Source: Candidatus Hydrogenedentota bacterium (GTDB lineage Bacteria > Hydrogenedentota > Hydrogenedentia > Hydrogenedentales > GCA-2746185). From it: a stretch of DNA of 33,198 nt. The position numbers and the translations under genes are program-made. Shown in pieces: positions 18,278 through 27,463 of this stretch (positions are counted from its first letter, which is position 1; each line of letters begins with the position of its first letter). The DNA lies in contig JAPYPO010000005.1 of NCBI GenBank assembly GCA_029937645.1, forward strand, positions 1-33,198, in the 5' to 3' direction. The notes beneath the pieces were generated by a model that had not been told where the DNA came from, searched no databases, and saw only the letters and a list, made by a program, of their open reading frames with translations.

Positions 18278-18748
18278 ATGAACGTGCCGCCCGCGATAGC
18301 GAAAGCCATGGAACCGTTGACGACTGCCGCGCCGCTGTTGGAGGCGATGGAGCGTCTGGTCGTCTCTGAACCTGCGGACCCGGCCCGATTCGAACTCGCC
18401 GCGAAGGTCGTTCAGAATCCCGTGATTCAGGCGAATCCGACCCTCTGCGCGGGGGTTTGGCTGTACGTTGACGCGCTCGACCGGAGCCATACGATAAGCC
18501 AAGGGGTGAAGGATGCGACGGGCTCGTTTTGGCATGGCATCATGCACCGGCGCGAGGGTGATTTTAGCAATAGCCATTATTGGTTCCACAGGACGGGCGA
18601 CCATCCGGCCATGGCGGACATCTCGGGCTACGATCCCCACGCGTTTATCGACCAAGTGGAGGATCGAAGCGAAGCGGATTCCCCCGCGCTTGTAGCGATG
18701 CAGCGCCGGGAATGGCAGACGCTGTTTGAGTGGTGCGCCAATCGATGA
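18278..18748 (+). CDS. Conserved hypothetical protein
   Basis: MNVPPAIAKAMEPLTTAAPLLEAMERLVVSEPADPARFELAAKVVQNPVIQANPTLCAGVWLYVDALDRSHTISQGVKDATGSFWHGIMHRREGDFSNSHYWFHRTGDHPAM; well-composed ORF with a His/Trp-rich conserved-looking core. Confidence 0.75.
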   Translation: MNVPPAIAKAMEPLTTAAPLLEAMERLVVSEPADPARFELAAKVVQNPVIQANPTLCAGVWLYVDALDRSHTISQGVKDATGSFWHGIMHRREGDFSNSHYWFHRTGDHPAMADISGYDPHAFIDQVEDRSEADSPALVAMQRREWQTLFEWCANR

Positions 18749-18850
18749 TGTCTCCGTATTTGGCGTCGTTTGCGCGGGGTCTGGGGGGCTGATATGATCA
18801 CGGGTAACGGGGCGGGTCTGGCCCGCAGAATCTTGACGTGGAGGACGACC

Positions 18851-19873
18851 ATGCGTTTAGCGCGCAGTGTAACGGCATTTGCTTTGGCAACGGTGATATT
18901 GGCCCCTGTGGTGGCGCACGGCCAGTGGATTTGGACGCCGCAGACAGGCCGCTTCATCAATTTGAAGAATCTGCCTAAGGAGACTCCGGAACTCCAGATC
19001 GAGTTTGCCCGCGGGCTGATGATCGATGGAAAGTATAAGCAGGCTCTGGGGGAGACGGGCAAGTTTAACCGCTATTACGGGGACACGGAGCGGGCGGACG
19101 AGAACCAGTTCCTCCGTGGCGAAATCAAGATGGCCCAGGGCGATTTGGTCGAGGCCGCTGACGAATTTCAGGTAGTCCTCTCAAGTTTTCCGGACAGCCA
19201 GTATTTTGACGAGGTCATCGTGAAGCAGTATGAAATCGGGGATTCCCTTTTCGAGAAGGGCCGCGTCAGCCTCGAAGCGAAGGCGGACCGCCGCTGGTAC
19301 AAGTCGCGCTGGAATCCCTTTCGCAAGCGCCCGTTTAAGAAAGCGATTGAGGTGTATTCGCTCGTTCGTGATAACCAGCCGTTCACGGACGCGGCGGCCC
19401 AGGCGCAATATAAGATTGGGTTGAGCCACTTTACCCGCGAGCAGTACATGGAAGCTGGATTGGAGTACCGCCAACTCTTGGACGTCTACCCAAATTCGGA
19501 CTATGTCCGCGAAGCGTCCTTTGGGCTTGTCCAGACGTATCACGAGCTGTCGCTCAGCCCCGACTACGACCAAGATCCCAGCCAGTTGACCATTGACCGC
19601 ATTGACGACTTCACGGCGCAATTTTCACGGGATGAACGCCTGGAGGAACTCGGACAGGTCCGCGCCGAGATGACGGAAAATATCGCGCAGCAGCGTTTGC
19701 AGACCGCCAAGTTTTATGAGCGCCGACGGCTATTCCTCTCGGCGCACATCTCGTATCAGGCGCTCATGGACCAGTATCCCGACTCGGAGGCGGGCCGTAC
19801 GGCGCAGGAGTGGCTCAGCCAACATGCGGGACCCCAGTCAACCCAAGCCCGTTTTGTCGGGTTGGCGGACTAA
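18851..19873 (+). CDS. BamD-like outer-membrane assembly lipoprotein/TPR protein
   Basis: Signal peptide RSVTAFALATVILAPVVAHG; TPR repeats (QFLRGEIKMAQGDLVEAADEFQVVLSSFPDSQYFDEV; AQYKIGLSHFTREQYMEAGLEYRQLLDVYPNSDYVREASFGLVQTYHEL) typical of BamD/YfiO family. No clear lipobox Cys. Confidence 0.75.
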   Translation: MRLARSVTAFALATVILAPVVAHGQWIWTPQTGRFINLKNLPKETPELQIEFARGLMIDGKYKQALGETGKFNRYYGDTERADENQFLRGEIKMAQGDLVEAADEFQVVLSSFPDSQYFDEVIVKQYEIGDSLFEKGRVSLEAKADRRWYKSRWNPFRKRPFKKAIEVYSLVRDNQPFTDAAAQAQYKIGLSHFTREQYMEAGLEYRQLLDVYPNSDYVREASFGLVQTYHELSLSPDYDQDPSQLTIDRIDDFTAQFSRDERLEELGQVRAEMTENIAQQRLQTAKFYERRRLFLSAHISYQALMDQYPDSEAGRTAQEWLSQHAGPQSTQARFVGLAD

Positions 19874-19877
19874 GTCG

Positions 19878-20471
19878 ATGGACAGGGTGCTTGCGACCCG
19901 GCTTCGGCATGCTGGCTGGCTTCGGTTCACGGTGGGCATTCTCGCGCTTGGCGTTTTGGCCGGTTGCGGCTACACGCTCAGCTCGACGTTGGATCAGAAG
20001 TATCAGACGATCCACGTCGCCGCGTTTCTCAATGAGAGCCGAGAATACGATCTACAAGCGCCCCTGACGAACGCTCTGATCCGAAAATTTTTGACGGACG
20101 GACGGCTTGAGGTCGTTGACATGGAGACCGCGGACCTGCTGGTTGAAGGGGTTATCCTGGGATACCGGCAGAAGGGCCTTACCTTCGATCCTGACGATGA
20201 GGTCACGCAATTTCTTACGGTCATCTCGGCGGGAGTTCGACTGACGGACCGGCAAACGGGCGAGGTCATTTGGGAAGATCCACTCATGGCGGGGGAAACC
20301 AGCTATTACACCCGCGTGATCGGCGCAACGTCCGACCGGCTCAGGGGCAACGCGGAAACATTCTTGCCTACCGTCCGCTCGTTTCAGACGCAAGAGGAAA
20401 ACTTCGCGGCCTCGGAGGCGCTTGAGCAATTGGCGTCGGATATTTATTACCGCACGATCGAGCCCTGGTAG
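19878..20471 (+). CDS. lptE: LptE-family LPS-assembly lipoprotein
   Basis: Lipobox LGVLAGCGYTLSS and LptE-like 'HVAAFLNESREYDLQAPLTNALIRKFLTDGRLEVVDMETADLLVEGVILGY'. Directly upstream of holA, as in many Gram-negatives. Confidence 0.82.
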   Translation: MDRVLATRLRHAGWLRFTVGILALGVLAGCGYTLSSTLDQKYQTIHVAAFLNESREYDLQAPLTNALIRKFLTDGRLEVVDMETADLLVEGVILGYRQKGLTFDPDDEVTQFLTVISAGVRLTDRQTGEVIWEDPLMAGETSYYTRVIGATSDRLRGNAETFLPTVRSFQTQEENFAASEALEQLASDIYYRTIEPW

Positions 20472-20494
20472 ATGAACCCACCCCTGGGAGGCGC

Positions 20495-21517
20495 ATGAAC
20501 GTAGCGGATTTTATTGGCGGTATCGATTCGGGCGCGGTCTCTGCCCCGGTCTATTTGTTTTGCCCCGGTAAGCCTCCGCGTGCCCGCGCCGCCACCTTCG
20601 AACCCTTCCTGGTCGAACGCGCTCTCGAATTGTTCGTGGACAAAGCCATCGATCCCGCGTCAAAAGAATTCGCCTACGCGGCGTACTACGCCGACGAAAC
20701 TCCCGTGGAAAGCGTCGTCATGGAGGCGCAAACGCTCCCCTTCTTGGCGGACCGGCGCGTGGTGGTGGTGCGCAACGCGGATCGCTATCTGAGTGAGTCG
20801 AACGCCGGGCCCATGTTGCAATACCTTTCCGATCCAAATTCGGCCACGGTGCTGTTGATGGTGACGGACCGCGTGGATAAGCGGACGAAATTTTATAAGG
20901 CCTGCGCGAAGGTTGGCGAGATCGTCGAGTCGCCCGAACTGTCGGAAGCGGAGGCGCGGAAATGGGCGCAGAAGGAAGTCGAAAAACGCGAGCGCACGAT
21001 TGAACGGGACGCCCTGGAAGAGTTGGTTCGGCGTGCGGGAAATCACCTGAGCGATGTGTCCAACTCGATCACCATCCTCATTAATTTTCTGGGCGATGAA
21101 ACGCACACGATTACCGTCGATGCCGTGATCGCGGCGAGCGCCGATGTGGCGGAAGAGGAAGTGTGGGCGCTGACCGACGCGATCGCTGCGTCGCAACCCG
21201 GCTTGGCGCTGGCCTCGCTGCGGCGGCTGACGGACCTCGGCAAACACCCGGACGAACTGCTCGGCACCATCAACTGGCTGCTGAAAAGCGCCTACGCGGT
21301 CGCGGCGGCGGATGGCCCTCCACCGATCAGCCGGTTCGTCGCACAAAAGGTGACCCCGCTGGCCACGAAGTTGGGCGCACGGAAAATGCGCGCTGCCTTC
21401 GCCTTGTGCACGGACACCCAGTTTATGATGAGAAATACGGGCACAGACGCGGTACTCGCGCTGGAGTTGCTCGTGGTAAAACTCGCCTACCCTCGAGGGC
21501 GCCGAAAAAGCGCCTGA
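20495..21517 (+). CDS. holA: DNA polymerase III subunit delta
   Basis: PVYLFCPGKPPRARAATFEPFLVERAL...TLPFLADRRVVVVRNAD...YLSDPNSATVLLMVTDRVDKRTKFYKAC...ELVRRAGNHLSDVSNSITILINF...WALTDAI...DELLGTINWLLKSAY: HolA architecture. Confidence 0.9.
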   Translation: MNVADFIGGIDSGAVSAPVYLFCPGKPPRARAATFEPFLVERALELFVDKAIDPASKEFAYAAYYADETPVESVVMEAQTLPFLADRRVVVVRNADRYLSESNAGPMLQYLSDPNSATVLLMVTDRVDKRTKFYKACAKVGEIVESPELSEAEARKWAQKEVEKRERTIERDALEELVRRAGNHLSDVSNSITILINFLGDETHTITVDAVIAASADVAEEEVWALTDAIAASQPGLALASLRRLTDLGKHPDELLGTINWLLKSAYAVAAADGPPPISRFVAQKVTPLATKLGARKMRAAFALCTDTQFMMRNTGTDAVLALELLVVKLAYPRGRRKSA

Positions 21518-21746
21518 CCTCGATTCGGCCCCTTGGAACTTTACAGCATGGGTCGGTGTATAATGGTACTGGTAACAACCGTGTGGTACTGGGCGGTAAT
21601 TGTTGCCCGGACGCCTCGAAGCGTTCTTTACAAAAGGGATTGAGCTTGATGCGTACGCAACGCCGGTGGGTGCCGCAGCCTGGTCGTCTATGACGCCGTG
21701 GGCCGCTTCGTATTCTCGCGAAGTGTCTTGCAAACCCGGTAGTGTC

Positions 21747-21775
21747 TTGTAAACGAGGCGTTTACGGACTACAAT
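21747..21775 (+). promoter_or_regulatory. Putative sigma70-type promoter upstream of tatA
   Basis: TTGTAA (21747-21752), 17-nt spacer, TACAAT (21770-21775). AGGAG RBS at 21811-21815 precedes ATG 21823. Confidence 0.5.
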
Positions 21776-21822
21776 TGAGCGTCTGTATGCGCGGTACAAC
21801 TCTATTTTTAAGGAGATAAGAT

Positions 21823-21996
21823 ATGTGGACCCCTGGAATGGGTGAGCTTCTTGTAATTTTGGTCATCGTGATGATCATCTTCGGCGCGGGAAAACTCCCG
21901 CAAGTCGGTCGGTCTCTGGGCTCGGCGATCAACGAGTTCAAGAACAGTGTGAAGCCCGAAGACGAAGAAGACGAACCCACCGAAAAAGAAGACTAA
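21823..21996 (+). CDS. tatA: Sec-independent protein translocase subunit TatA/E
   Basis: 57-aa ORF, too short for the supplied track: MWTPGMGELLVILVIVMIIFGAGKLPQVGRSLGSAINEFKNSVKPEDEEDEPTEKED. TM helix, FGxGKLPxxGRSLG hinge and acidic tail are diagnostic. Confidence 0.95.
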   Translation: MWTPGMGELLVILVIVMIIFGAGKLPQVGRSLGSAINEFKNSVKPEDEEDEPTEKED

Positions 21997-22019
21997 ACTC
22001 TAACTAAATTAATTTCGTG

Positions 22020-22058
22020 GCACGGGACAGCCGGACAGGCGTCCCGTGCTGTTTTTTT
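22020..22058 (+). terminator. Rho-independent terminator downstream of tatA
   Basis: Stem GCACGGGAC (22020-22028) / GTCCCGTGC (22041-22049) followed by TGTTTTTTT. Confidence 0.88.
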
Positions 22059-22313
22059 GGGATTGCACTGCCCATGCCATGTCAATGCGAGTGTGGACCC
22101 GCTACGCAGGGAATTGGGATAAGAACATAGGAGTGAAACGGGTGGCACCTTCAAACTTGTTTGGAGGAGTTTGCGCCTTCAGCGCACGGTACTTCCTTAC
22201 CGCTCTTGGGAAAATCTGCCATAAGCAAGCGGAGAATAGGTCAAAGCGAGGCGCCTATCCCGGAATTCCGTGAAGAGCCGATAAAATCGGCTGAAAGTCC
22301 GATCTGTCGTCGC

Positions 22314-23813
22314 CTATTTAACCGGCGAGGCCCAGCCTTTGGATCGTTCCACGGCCTTTTTCCACTCGGAATAGGCCGCCTTGCGCGCGGTGGGTTTCAT
22401 AGCCGGTTTGTATTCGGCGGCGAGCGCCCAATTGCTGGTGACGTCGCTGGTGTTTTTCCAGAAACCCGTGGCGAGTCCCGCAAGGTAGGCCGCGCCGAGC
22501 GCCGTTGTTTCGTGGACGGCCGGGCGCTGGACCTTCACGCCGAGGATGTCTGATTGATATTGCATAAGGGTGTTGTTGAGCGACGCGCCGCCATCCACCT
22601 TCAGCAGTTTGAGCTTCACGCCGGAGTCCGCCTCCATGGCCTCGACCAAGTCCCGCGATTGGTAACACATGGATTCGAGGGTAGCTCGCGCAATGTGCCC
22701 GGCCGTCGTCCCGCGTTCTATGCCAACGATCGTGCCCCGCGCATAAGGGTCCCAATAGGGAGTCCCGAGCCCGACGAACGCCGGCACAAAATATACGCCG
22801 CCATTGTCTGTTTCCGTCAGGGCCAGCTTCTCGATAGCGGGTGCGGTCTTGATGAGCTTGAGTCCATCCCGCAACCATTGAACCGCCGCGCCAGCCACGA
22901 AAACAGAGCCTTCTAAGCAGTAAGTGACCTCTCCGTCGAGCCCCCAGCCGATGGTGGTCAGGAGACCGTTTTTCGAGGCCACGGCTTTGGTTCCCGTGTT
23001 CATGAGCATGAAGCAACCGGTGCCGTAGGTATTCTTGACCATGCCCGGCTTGAAACAGCCTTGGCCAAAGGTGGCCGCCTGCTGATCGCCCGCGATTCCC
23101 GTGACGGGCAAGGCCGCGCCGAATAACTTGGGGTCCGTTTCGCCGAAGAAACCGCTCGAAGGTTTGACCTCCGGCAGCATCGCTCTGGGGACGTCGAGTA
23201 TCTTGAGCAGTTGGGCATCCCATTTCAGGGTGTGGATATTGAAGAGGAGCGTGCGGCTGGCGTTGCTGTAGTCGGTCGCGTGGACCTTACCGCCGGTGAG
23301 CCGCCACAGAAGGTAGGTGTCGATTGTGCCCGCCAGGATTTCGCCTTTCTCGGCGCGTTTGCGCAAGCCCCTATACTTGTCGAGGAGGTACTTTATCTTC
23401 GTGCCCGAAAAGTACGCGTCTACCACCAGGCCCGTCTTTTTCTGGAAGGTTCTTTCCAAGCCCTCCTTGATGAGCGCGTCGCAGATGGGCGCGGTAATTC
23501 GGCTTTGCCAGACGATGGCGTTGTGGACCGGTTTGCCGGTGGACTTTTCCCAAAGAACAATCGTCTCGCGCTGGTTCGTGATGCCAATCGCCGCAATGTC
23601 TTTGGGCTTGGCATTGGCCTTCTTGATGGCGCTTCGTGCCGTCGACAGTTGCGATTTCCAGATCGCTTCCGGGTCGTGCTCGACGTGCCCGGGCAACGGA
23701 AATATCTGGGGGAACTCTTTCTGCGCAGACGTGTGGACACGCCCGTCCTTTTTGAAAAGTATGGCGCGGCTTGAGGTCGTTCCTTGGTCGAGCGCGAGAA
23801 CATATTTGGCCAT
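22314..23813 (-). CDS. glpK: Glycerol kinase
   Basis: [139 protein letters not shown]. Confidence 0.97.
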   Translation of the reverse strand: MAKYVLALDQGTTSSRAILFKKDGRVHTSAQKEFPQIFPLPGHVEHDPEAIWKSQLSTARSAIKKANAKPKDIAAIGITNQRETIVLWEKSTGKPVHNAIVWQSRITAPICDALIKEGLERTFQKKTGLVVDAYFSGTKIKYLLDKYRGLRKRAEKGEILAGTIDTYLLWRLTGGKVHATDYSNASRTLLFNIHTLKWDAQLLKILDVPRAMLPEVKPSSGFFGETDPKLFGAALPVTGIAGDQQAATFGQGCFKPGMVKNTYGTGCFMLMNTGTKAVASKNGLLTTIGWGLDGEVTYCLEGSVFVAGAAVQWLRDGLKLIKTAPAIEKLALTETDNGGVYFVPAFVGLGTPYWDPYARGTIVGIERGTTAGHIARATLESMCYQSRDLVEAMEADSGVKLKLLKVDGGASLNNTLMQYQSDILGVKVQRPAVHETTALGAAYLAGLATGFWKNTSDVTSNWALAAEYKPAMKPTARKAAYSEWKKAVERSKGWASPVK

Positions 23814-23858
23814 CGGTTGGGTCTCCTTTTCAGCGGCGTACAGCCGATTGCGAAGCCG

Positions 23859-24620
23859 TTAGAGAGCCCAAGCTCCACCCAGCGCCTTGTAGGCGATGGC
23901 CCCGGCGATTCCACCCGCGATAGGCCCAGCGACCGGTATCCACGAGTACGCCCAATCCGAGGGTCCCTTCCCGGGAATGGGCAGAATTGCGTGTGCGATG
24001 CGGGGTCCGAGGTCGCGCGCGGGGTTAATCGCGTAGCCGGTGGGTCCGCCAAGGCTTATTCCAATGCCGAAGACCAGTAAGCCAACGAGGAGTGGCGCGA
24101 TGCCCGTCGCGTAGACCGCAGCAAGATCAATATCGCCCGCATCGGAAATGGCGCCTGCGTTGGCCCCAATGGACAGGACGCCAAAAAGGAGCATGGCGGT
24201 GCCGATGAACTCGCAAAGGAAGTTTGCGGGCGTAGATGGTATTGCCGGTGAGTTACAGAAGACGGCCAGCTTCTTGCCGGGGTCTTCGGTTGCACGCCAA
24301 TGGGGGAAGTACGCGAGAAAAACGAGGATCGCTCCGGCAATCGCGCCGACCATCTGGGCGGCGACATAGCCCGGGACCATGGCCCAATCGAATTGTCCGA
24401 TGGAAGCCAACCCAAAGGTCACGGCGGGGTTGATATGGGCGCCGCTGATGCGGCCTACGGAGTACACGGCCAAAGCCACGGCCAGGCCCCAGCCTGTGGT
24501 GATAACGATCCAACCGGAATCGTTGCCCTTGGTCTTGGCCAGAAGCACGTTCGCAACGACCCCGTCTCCAAGAAGAACCAGAATAAGAGTGCCTATGAAT
24601 TCCGCGACATATTGATCCAA
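23859..24620 (-). CDS. glpF: Glycerol uptake facilitator / aquaporin family (MIP)
   Basis: Two NPA boxes: SGAHINPAVTFG and GYAINPARDLGPRIAHAI; six-TM MIP pattern. Upstream of glpK on the same strand. Confidence 0.95.
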   Translation of the reverse strand: MDQYVAEFIGTLILVLLGDGVVANVLLAKTKGNDSGWIVITTGWGLAVALAVYSVGRISGAHINPAVTFGLASIGQFDWAMVPGYVAAQMVGAIAGAILVFLAYFPHWRATEDPGKKLAVFCNSPAIPSTPANFLCEFIGTAMLLFGVLSIGANAGAISDAGDIDLAAVYATGIAPLLVGLLVFGIGISLGGPTGYAINPARDLGPRIAHAILPIPGKGPSDWAYSWIPVAGPIAGGIAGAIAYKALGGAWAL

Positions 24621-24684
24621 GGTATCGTCTCCTTTTTTTCGGCGTTATCTGGCTTCCAACAACCCTGACTCTACCCTAGGCGCG

Positions 24685-25743
24685 CTACGGAATAAAGTTA
24701 GCGGTCGATTTGAGCGTCAGTATCCACTCGGAGATTAGTTTGGCGCAATTCTCGGCATCTTTCAACGACACCATCTCGACCGGAGAATGCATATAGCGGT
24801 TGGGAATGCTGACCAGTCCGGTCGCGACGCCGCCCCGGCTCAATTGAATGGCGTTTGCGTCGGTGCCCGTGCCCCTCGGCGCGGCCTCCGCCTGAACGGG
24901 AATCTTCCTTTTCTTGGCGATGGCGAAAAGTTGTTTGGCGATTTTCGGGTTAATGTTAGGGCCTCGACTAACCATCGGGCCGCCATCAAGCTCGAAGTAG
25001 CCGTGGCGTTTACTGTCCACATCCGGATGATCCGTGGCATGGGAAACGTCGACCGCGATGGCCGCGTGGGGGTCGCACCCGTAGGCGCTGGTCGTCGCGC
25101 CACGCAATCCGATTTCTTCCTGCACCGTCGTGACGCCGTACACGGCGCACTCGATCTTCTTGTTCGCAATCAAGCGCATGACTTCCAACACGACAAACGC
25201 GCCAATCCGGTCGTCCATGGCCCGCGCGACCATCCGCCCGTTCATCAGTTCCAAGTGGGTCACGTTCATGGTCGCAGGGTCGCCAATCGCGACATGCTTT
25301 TCCGCTTCGTTCTTCGATCGCGCGCCTATGTCGATCCACATCTGATGCATCTTCATGCCCTTGCCGCGGTCGGCCAGATCGGTGAGGTGAATGGCGCGGC
25401 GACCGATAACGCCGGGAAGCGCGCCTTTCTCCGTGTGGATTTGCACACGCTGACCATCGAGCACAGATGGATCGACTCCTCCTATGGCCATAAAACCCAG
25501 GAAGCCCTTGCTGTCAATATGATTGACCATCAGCGCGATCTCATCGACATGACCGGCCAACATGATACGCAGCTTGCCCTTCGGATTCTTCACATGGAAC
25601 TGATTCCCGTGAACATCTTTGTAGATTTTATCCACGTAAGGCGTGGCGTAATCCTTGCACACCTTCTGGATCTTCGGTTCGAATCCCGAGGGGCTCGGGG
25701 TCGAAAGCAGTTTCTTGAGGAATGTCAGTGATTCTTTTCGCAT
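24685..25743 (-). CDS. M42 family metallopeptidase (glutamyl aminopeptidase/endoglucanase-like)
   Basis: LLSTPSPSGFEPKIQKV, IMLAGHVDEIALMVNHIDSKGFLGFMAIGG, ARAMDDRIGAFVVLEVMR, GVTTVQEEIGLRGATTSAYGCDPHAAIAVDVSHATD, MHSPVEMVSLKDAENCAKLISEW. The ORF is open to 25854; start MRKESLTFL at 25743 is more plausible. Confidence 0.93.
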   Translation of the reverse strand: MRKESLTFLKKLLSTPSPSGFEPKIQKVCKDYATPYVDKIYKDVHGNQFHVKNPKGKLRIMLAGHVDEIALMVNHIDSKGFLGFMAIGGVDPSVLDGQRVQIHTEKGALPGVIGRRAIHLTDLADRGKGMKMHQMWIDIGARSKNEAEKHVAIGDPATMNVTHLELMNGRMVARAMDDRIGAFVVLEVMRLIANKKIECAVYGVTTVQEEIGLRGATTSAYGCDPHAAIAVDVSHATDHPDVDSKRHGYFELDGGPMVSRGPNINPKIAKQLFAIAKKRKIPVQAEAAPRGTGTDANAIQLSRGGVATGLVSIPNRYMHSPVEMVSLKDAENCAKLISEWILTLKSTANFIP

Positions 25744-25978
25744 GTAGAAAGATTCCTGTGTCGATTTTGTTGTGTCCCATATGGGGGGCGACCAAAGAGC
25801 GCGTAAGTTATCGAACCGAGAACGTTCGATCAGCCCGCAGCGCTCGTCAGTCACCAGCGAAATTCGGGAAGCCGCATCATACCAGATCCCGGATTGGAGG
25901 GTCAGCCATGGTCCGAGCGGAGACTGAGGTTCGACAATCTAACACCGGCGACGCTTCCCAATATCGACTGGGTAGCGG

Positions 25979-26332
25979 CTAAAACTCACCCGTAAATTCG
26001 CGCCAGATTTTACGCTGTTTGCTTTGGGCGGCGCGCCAGAGATCGCCGGCCTCGGTTTGCGCTTCACGGAGGCGATCCCGTAGCGCCGTCATATCGAAAC
26101 CCCACCCATTTTCTGAATGAGCGTCGTGGGGCTTTCCTTCGCGCGTTCGTTCGAATTCGTCGATCGCGGCTTGGAGATACTCGGGGGACACGCCCGATTC
26201 CGCAGCCACTTCGTCCAACTCTTCGCGGCTGACGGTATTGGCACGGTGTTGCCGTTTCAATGCGGCGCGGATGATGGCGCGTACGTCCGCGACGGTGTAT
26301 CGCGCCTCTCGAAATTTCTCATCGCTGGCCAT
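25979..26332 (-). CDS. Hypothetical protein, SHOCT/HTH-like short protein of unknown function
   Basis: From MASDEKFREARYTVADVRAIIRAALKRQHRANTVSREELDEVAAESGVSPEYLQAAIDEFERTRE...; start preceded by AAGGAGA. The longer ORF to 26695 overlaps the MOSC gene and is implausible. Confidence 0.65.
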   Translation of the reverse strand: MASDEKFREARYTVADVRAIIRAALKRQHRANTVSREELDEVAAESGVSPEYLQAAIDEFERTREGKPHDAHSENGWGFDMTALRDRLREAQTEAGDLWRAAQSKQRKIWREFTGEF

Positions 26333-26409
26333 AGTTCCAGTCTCCTTATATGTACCTACAGCCGAGAACCACGAATATTCGCGGCGAGGCCGTTGGGTAC
26401 CTGTTTCGA

Positions 26410-26859
26410 TTAATCGGAAACGACGATGGTGTCGCCCACCGACAGTATGCCACCCTGCTTGACGCTGCCGTATACGCCGCCCCGGCATTCGGGCGTTAAG
26501 GCCCCGCGGAGTCCCTGGTGTATTTGATCCATCATGTAACAGGGCTCGGTTTCGCCGTTGATCGTGACCTCGACCTCTCCTATTTTCAGCGACTTGCCGA
26601 GCCACGACTTTAGGGCGGTCCCGCAAACGAGGATATTCGCGCGGCGGGTGTGCCATGGGAGATCGACGTCCAGCTCGGCGAGGGTGTCGGCCCATTGCTC
26701 TTCGGATATGAAGGTGACGCGCCGGTGTTCCTTCGTCGGAATATGCCCTTCAAGGCCGCCCTCGACTGATATGGACGCAGATTCGACGAGGGTCAAGGGA
26801 CGGCCCTGGGCCTCCTTGATGCCGATCGCGGCGATGGTTACGGCGTTGGGTGCTGACAT
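26410..26859 (-). CDS. MOSC domain-containing protein
   Basis: VEGGLEGHIPTKEHRRVTFISEEQW...RRANILVCGTALKSWLGKSLKIGEVEVTINGETEPCYMMDQIHQGLRGALTPECRGGVYGSVKQGGILSVGDTIVV: MOSC pattern with conserved Cys. Confidence 0.88.
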   Translation of the reverse strand: MSAPNAVTIAAIGIKEAQGRPLTLVESASISVEGGLEGHIPTKEHRRVTFISEEQWADTLAELDVDLPWHTRRANILVCGTALKSWLGKSLKIGEVEVTINGETEPCYMMDQIHQGLRGALTPECRGGVYGSVKQGGILSVGDTIVVSD

Positions 26860-27112
26860 GAGACGTTCCTCCGGACTAAGTCGCGTGGCCTAATGGCGTT
26901 CTCCGAGCGCGGCGTTCACTCAAAGGGGATTGTATCGAATCCCCTGGCGCAGAGAAAAACTTGTTCCCGAGGCGGTCAGGCTCCTGGGCGGCCAGGATCT
27001 TGAGCACCCTTTTCAAATTCGTCTTTTTCCCGTATGATGATCGGTAATAGGGGCATACGCCATACGCATTTGCCGCCGCCTAGAGTTTTGACCGCGCGGC
27101 GAGGAGGACATC

Positions 27113-27418
27113 ATGCACGAATCTCAAGCGTTGGAAATCATGGAAGAGATTTACCCGAAGCTGGACTTGACGAAAGTGGCCGCCAATCTGCACCCGGTGG
27201 ACCACGGCACGAAGTACCTCGTCATGTGCCCGAAGTGCCATAAGAAGGAAGCCTTTTTATCCAAGGAGAACCCGGCCATCCGGTGTAACCGCACGACCCA
27301 CTGCGGGTATCACTCTACGCTGTGGGAATATTACCGGCACGAACATTCGCTGGACGCCGAGCACATGCTCCGAGAATTCGCGAACATGGCGAACCATCCG
27401 CTGCCAGAATCATTCTAG
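27113..27418 (+). CDS. Small zinc-ribbon protein resembling a primase-type (CHC2/Toprim_N-like) zinc-binding domain
   Basis: KYLVMCPKCHKKEAFLSKENPAIRCNRTTHCGYHSTLWEYYRHEHSL: CxxC...CxxxxxC arrangement like primase zinc-binding domains. SD GAGGAGG upstream of ATG 27113. Confidence 0.72.
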   Translation: MHESQALEIMEEIYPKLDLTKVAANLHPVDHGTKYLVMCPKCHKKEAFLSKENPAIRCNRTTHCGYHSTLWEYYRHEHSLDAEHMLREFANMANHPLPESF

Positions 27419-27463
27419 GGGATTGGGGACGCGGCCCTTCGGTTGCCGTGTTTCCAGTAGCCC

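Noticed and set aside
18070-18309. 79-aa minus-strand ORF
   Set aside because: Spans the short MITE-like copy and the start of the 18278 gene; likely repeat-derived and spurious.
20660-21799. 379-aa minus-strand ORF antisense to holA
   Set aside because: Arg/His/Gln-rich shadow ORF; holA on the plus strand has clear family motifs.
22262-22313. Hairpin AGCCGATAAAATCGGCT as a glpK intrinsic terminator
   Set aside because: The stem is real (7 bp) but no T-tract follows on the glpK strand, so I did not call it.
22318-23223. 301-aa minus-strand ORF within glpK
   Set aside because: Out-of-frame ORF inside a well-supported glpK; composition (RRG/HR-rich) is non-protein-like.
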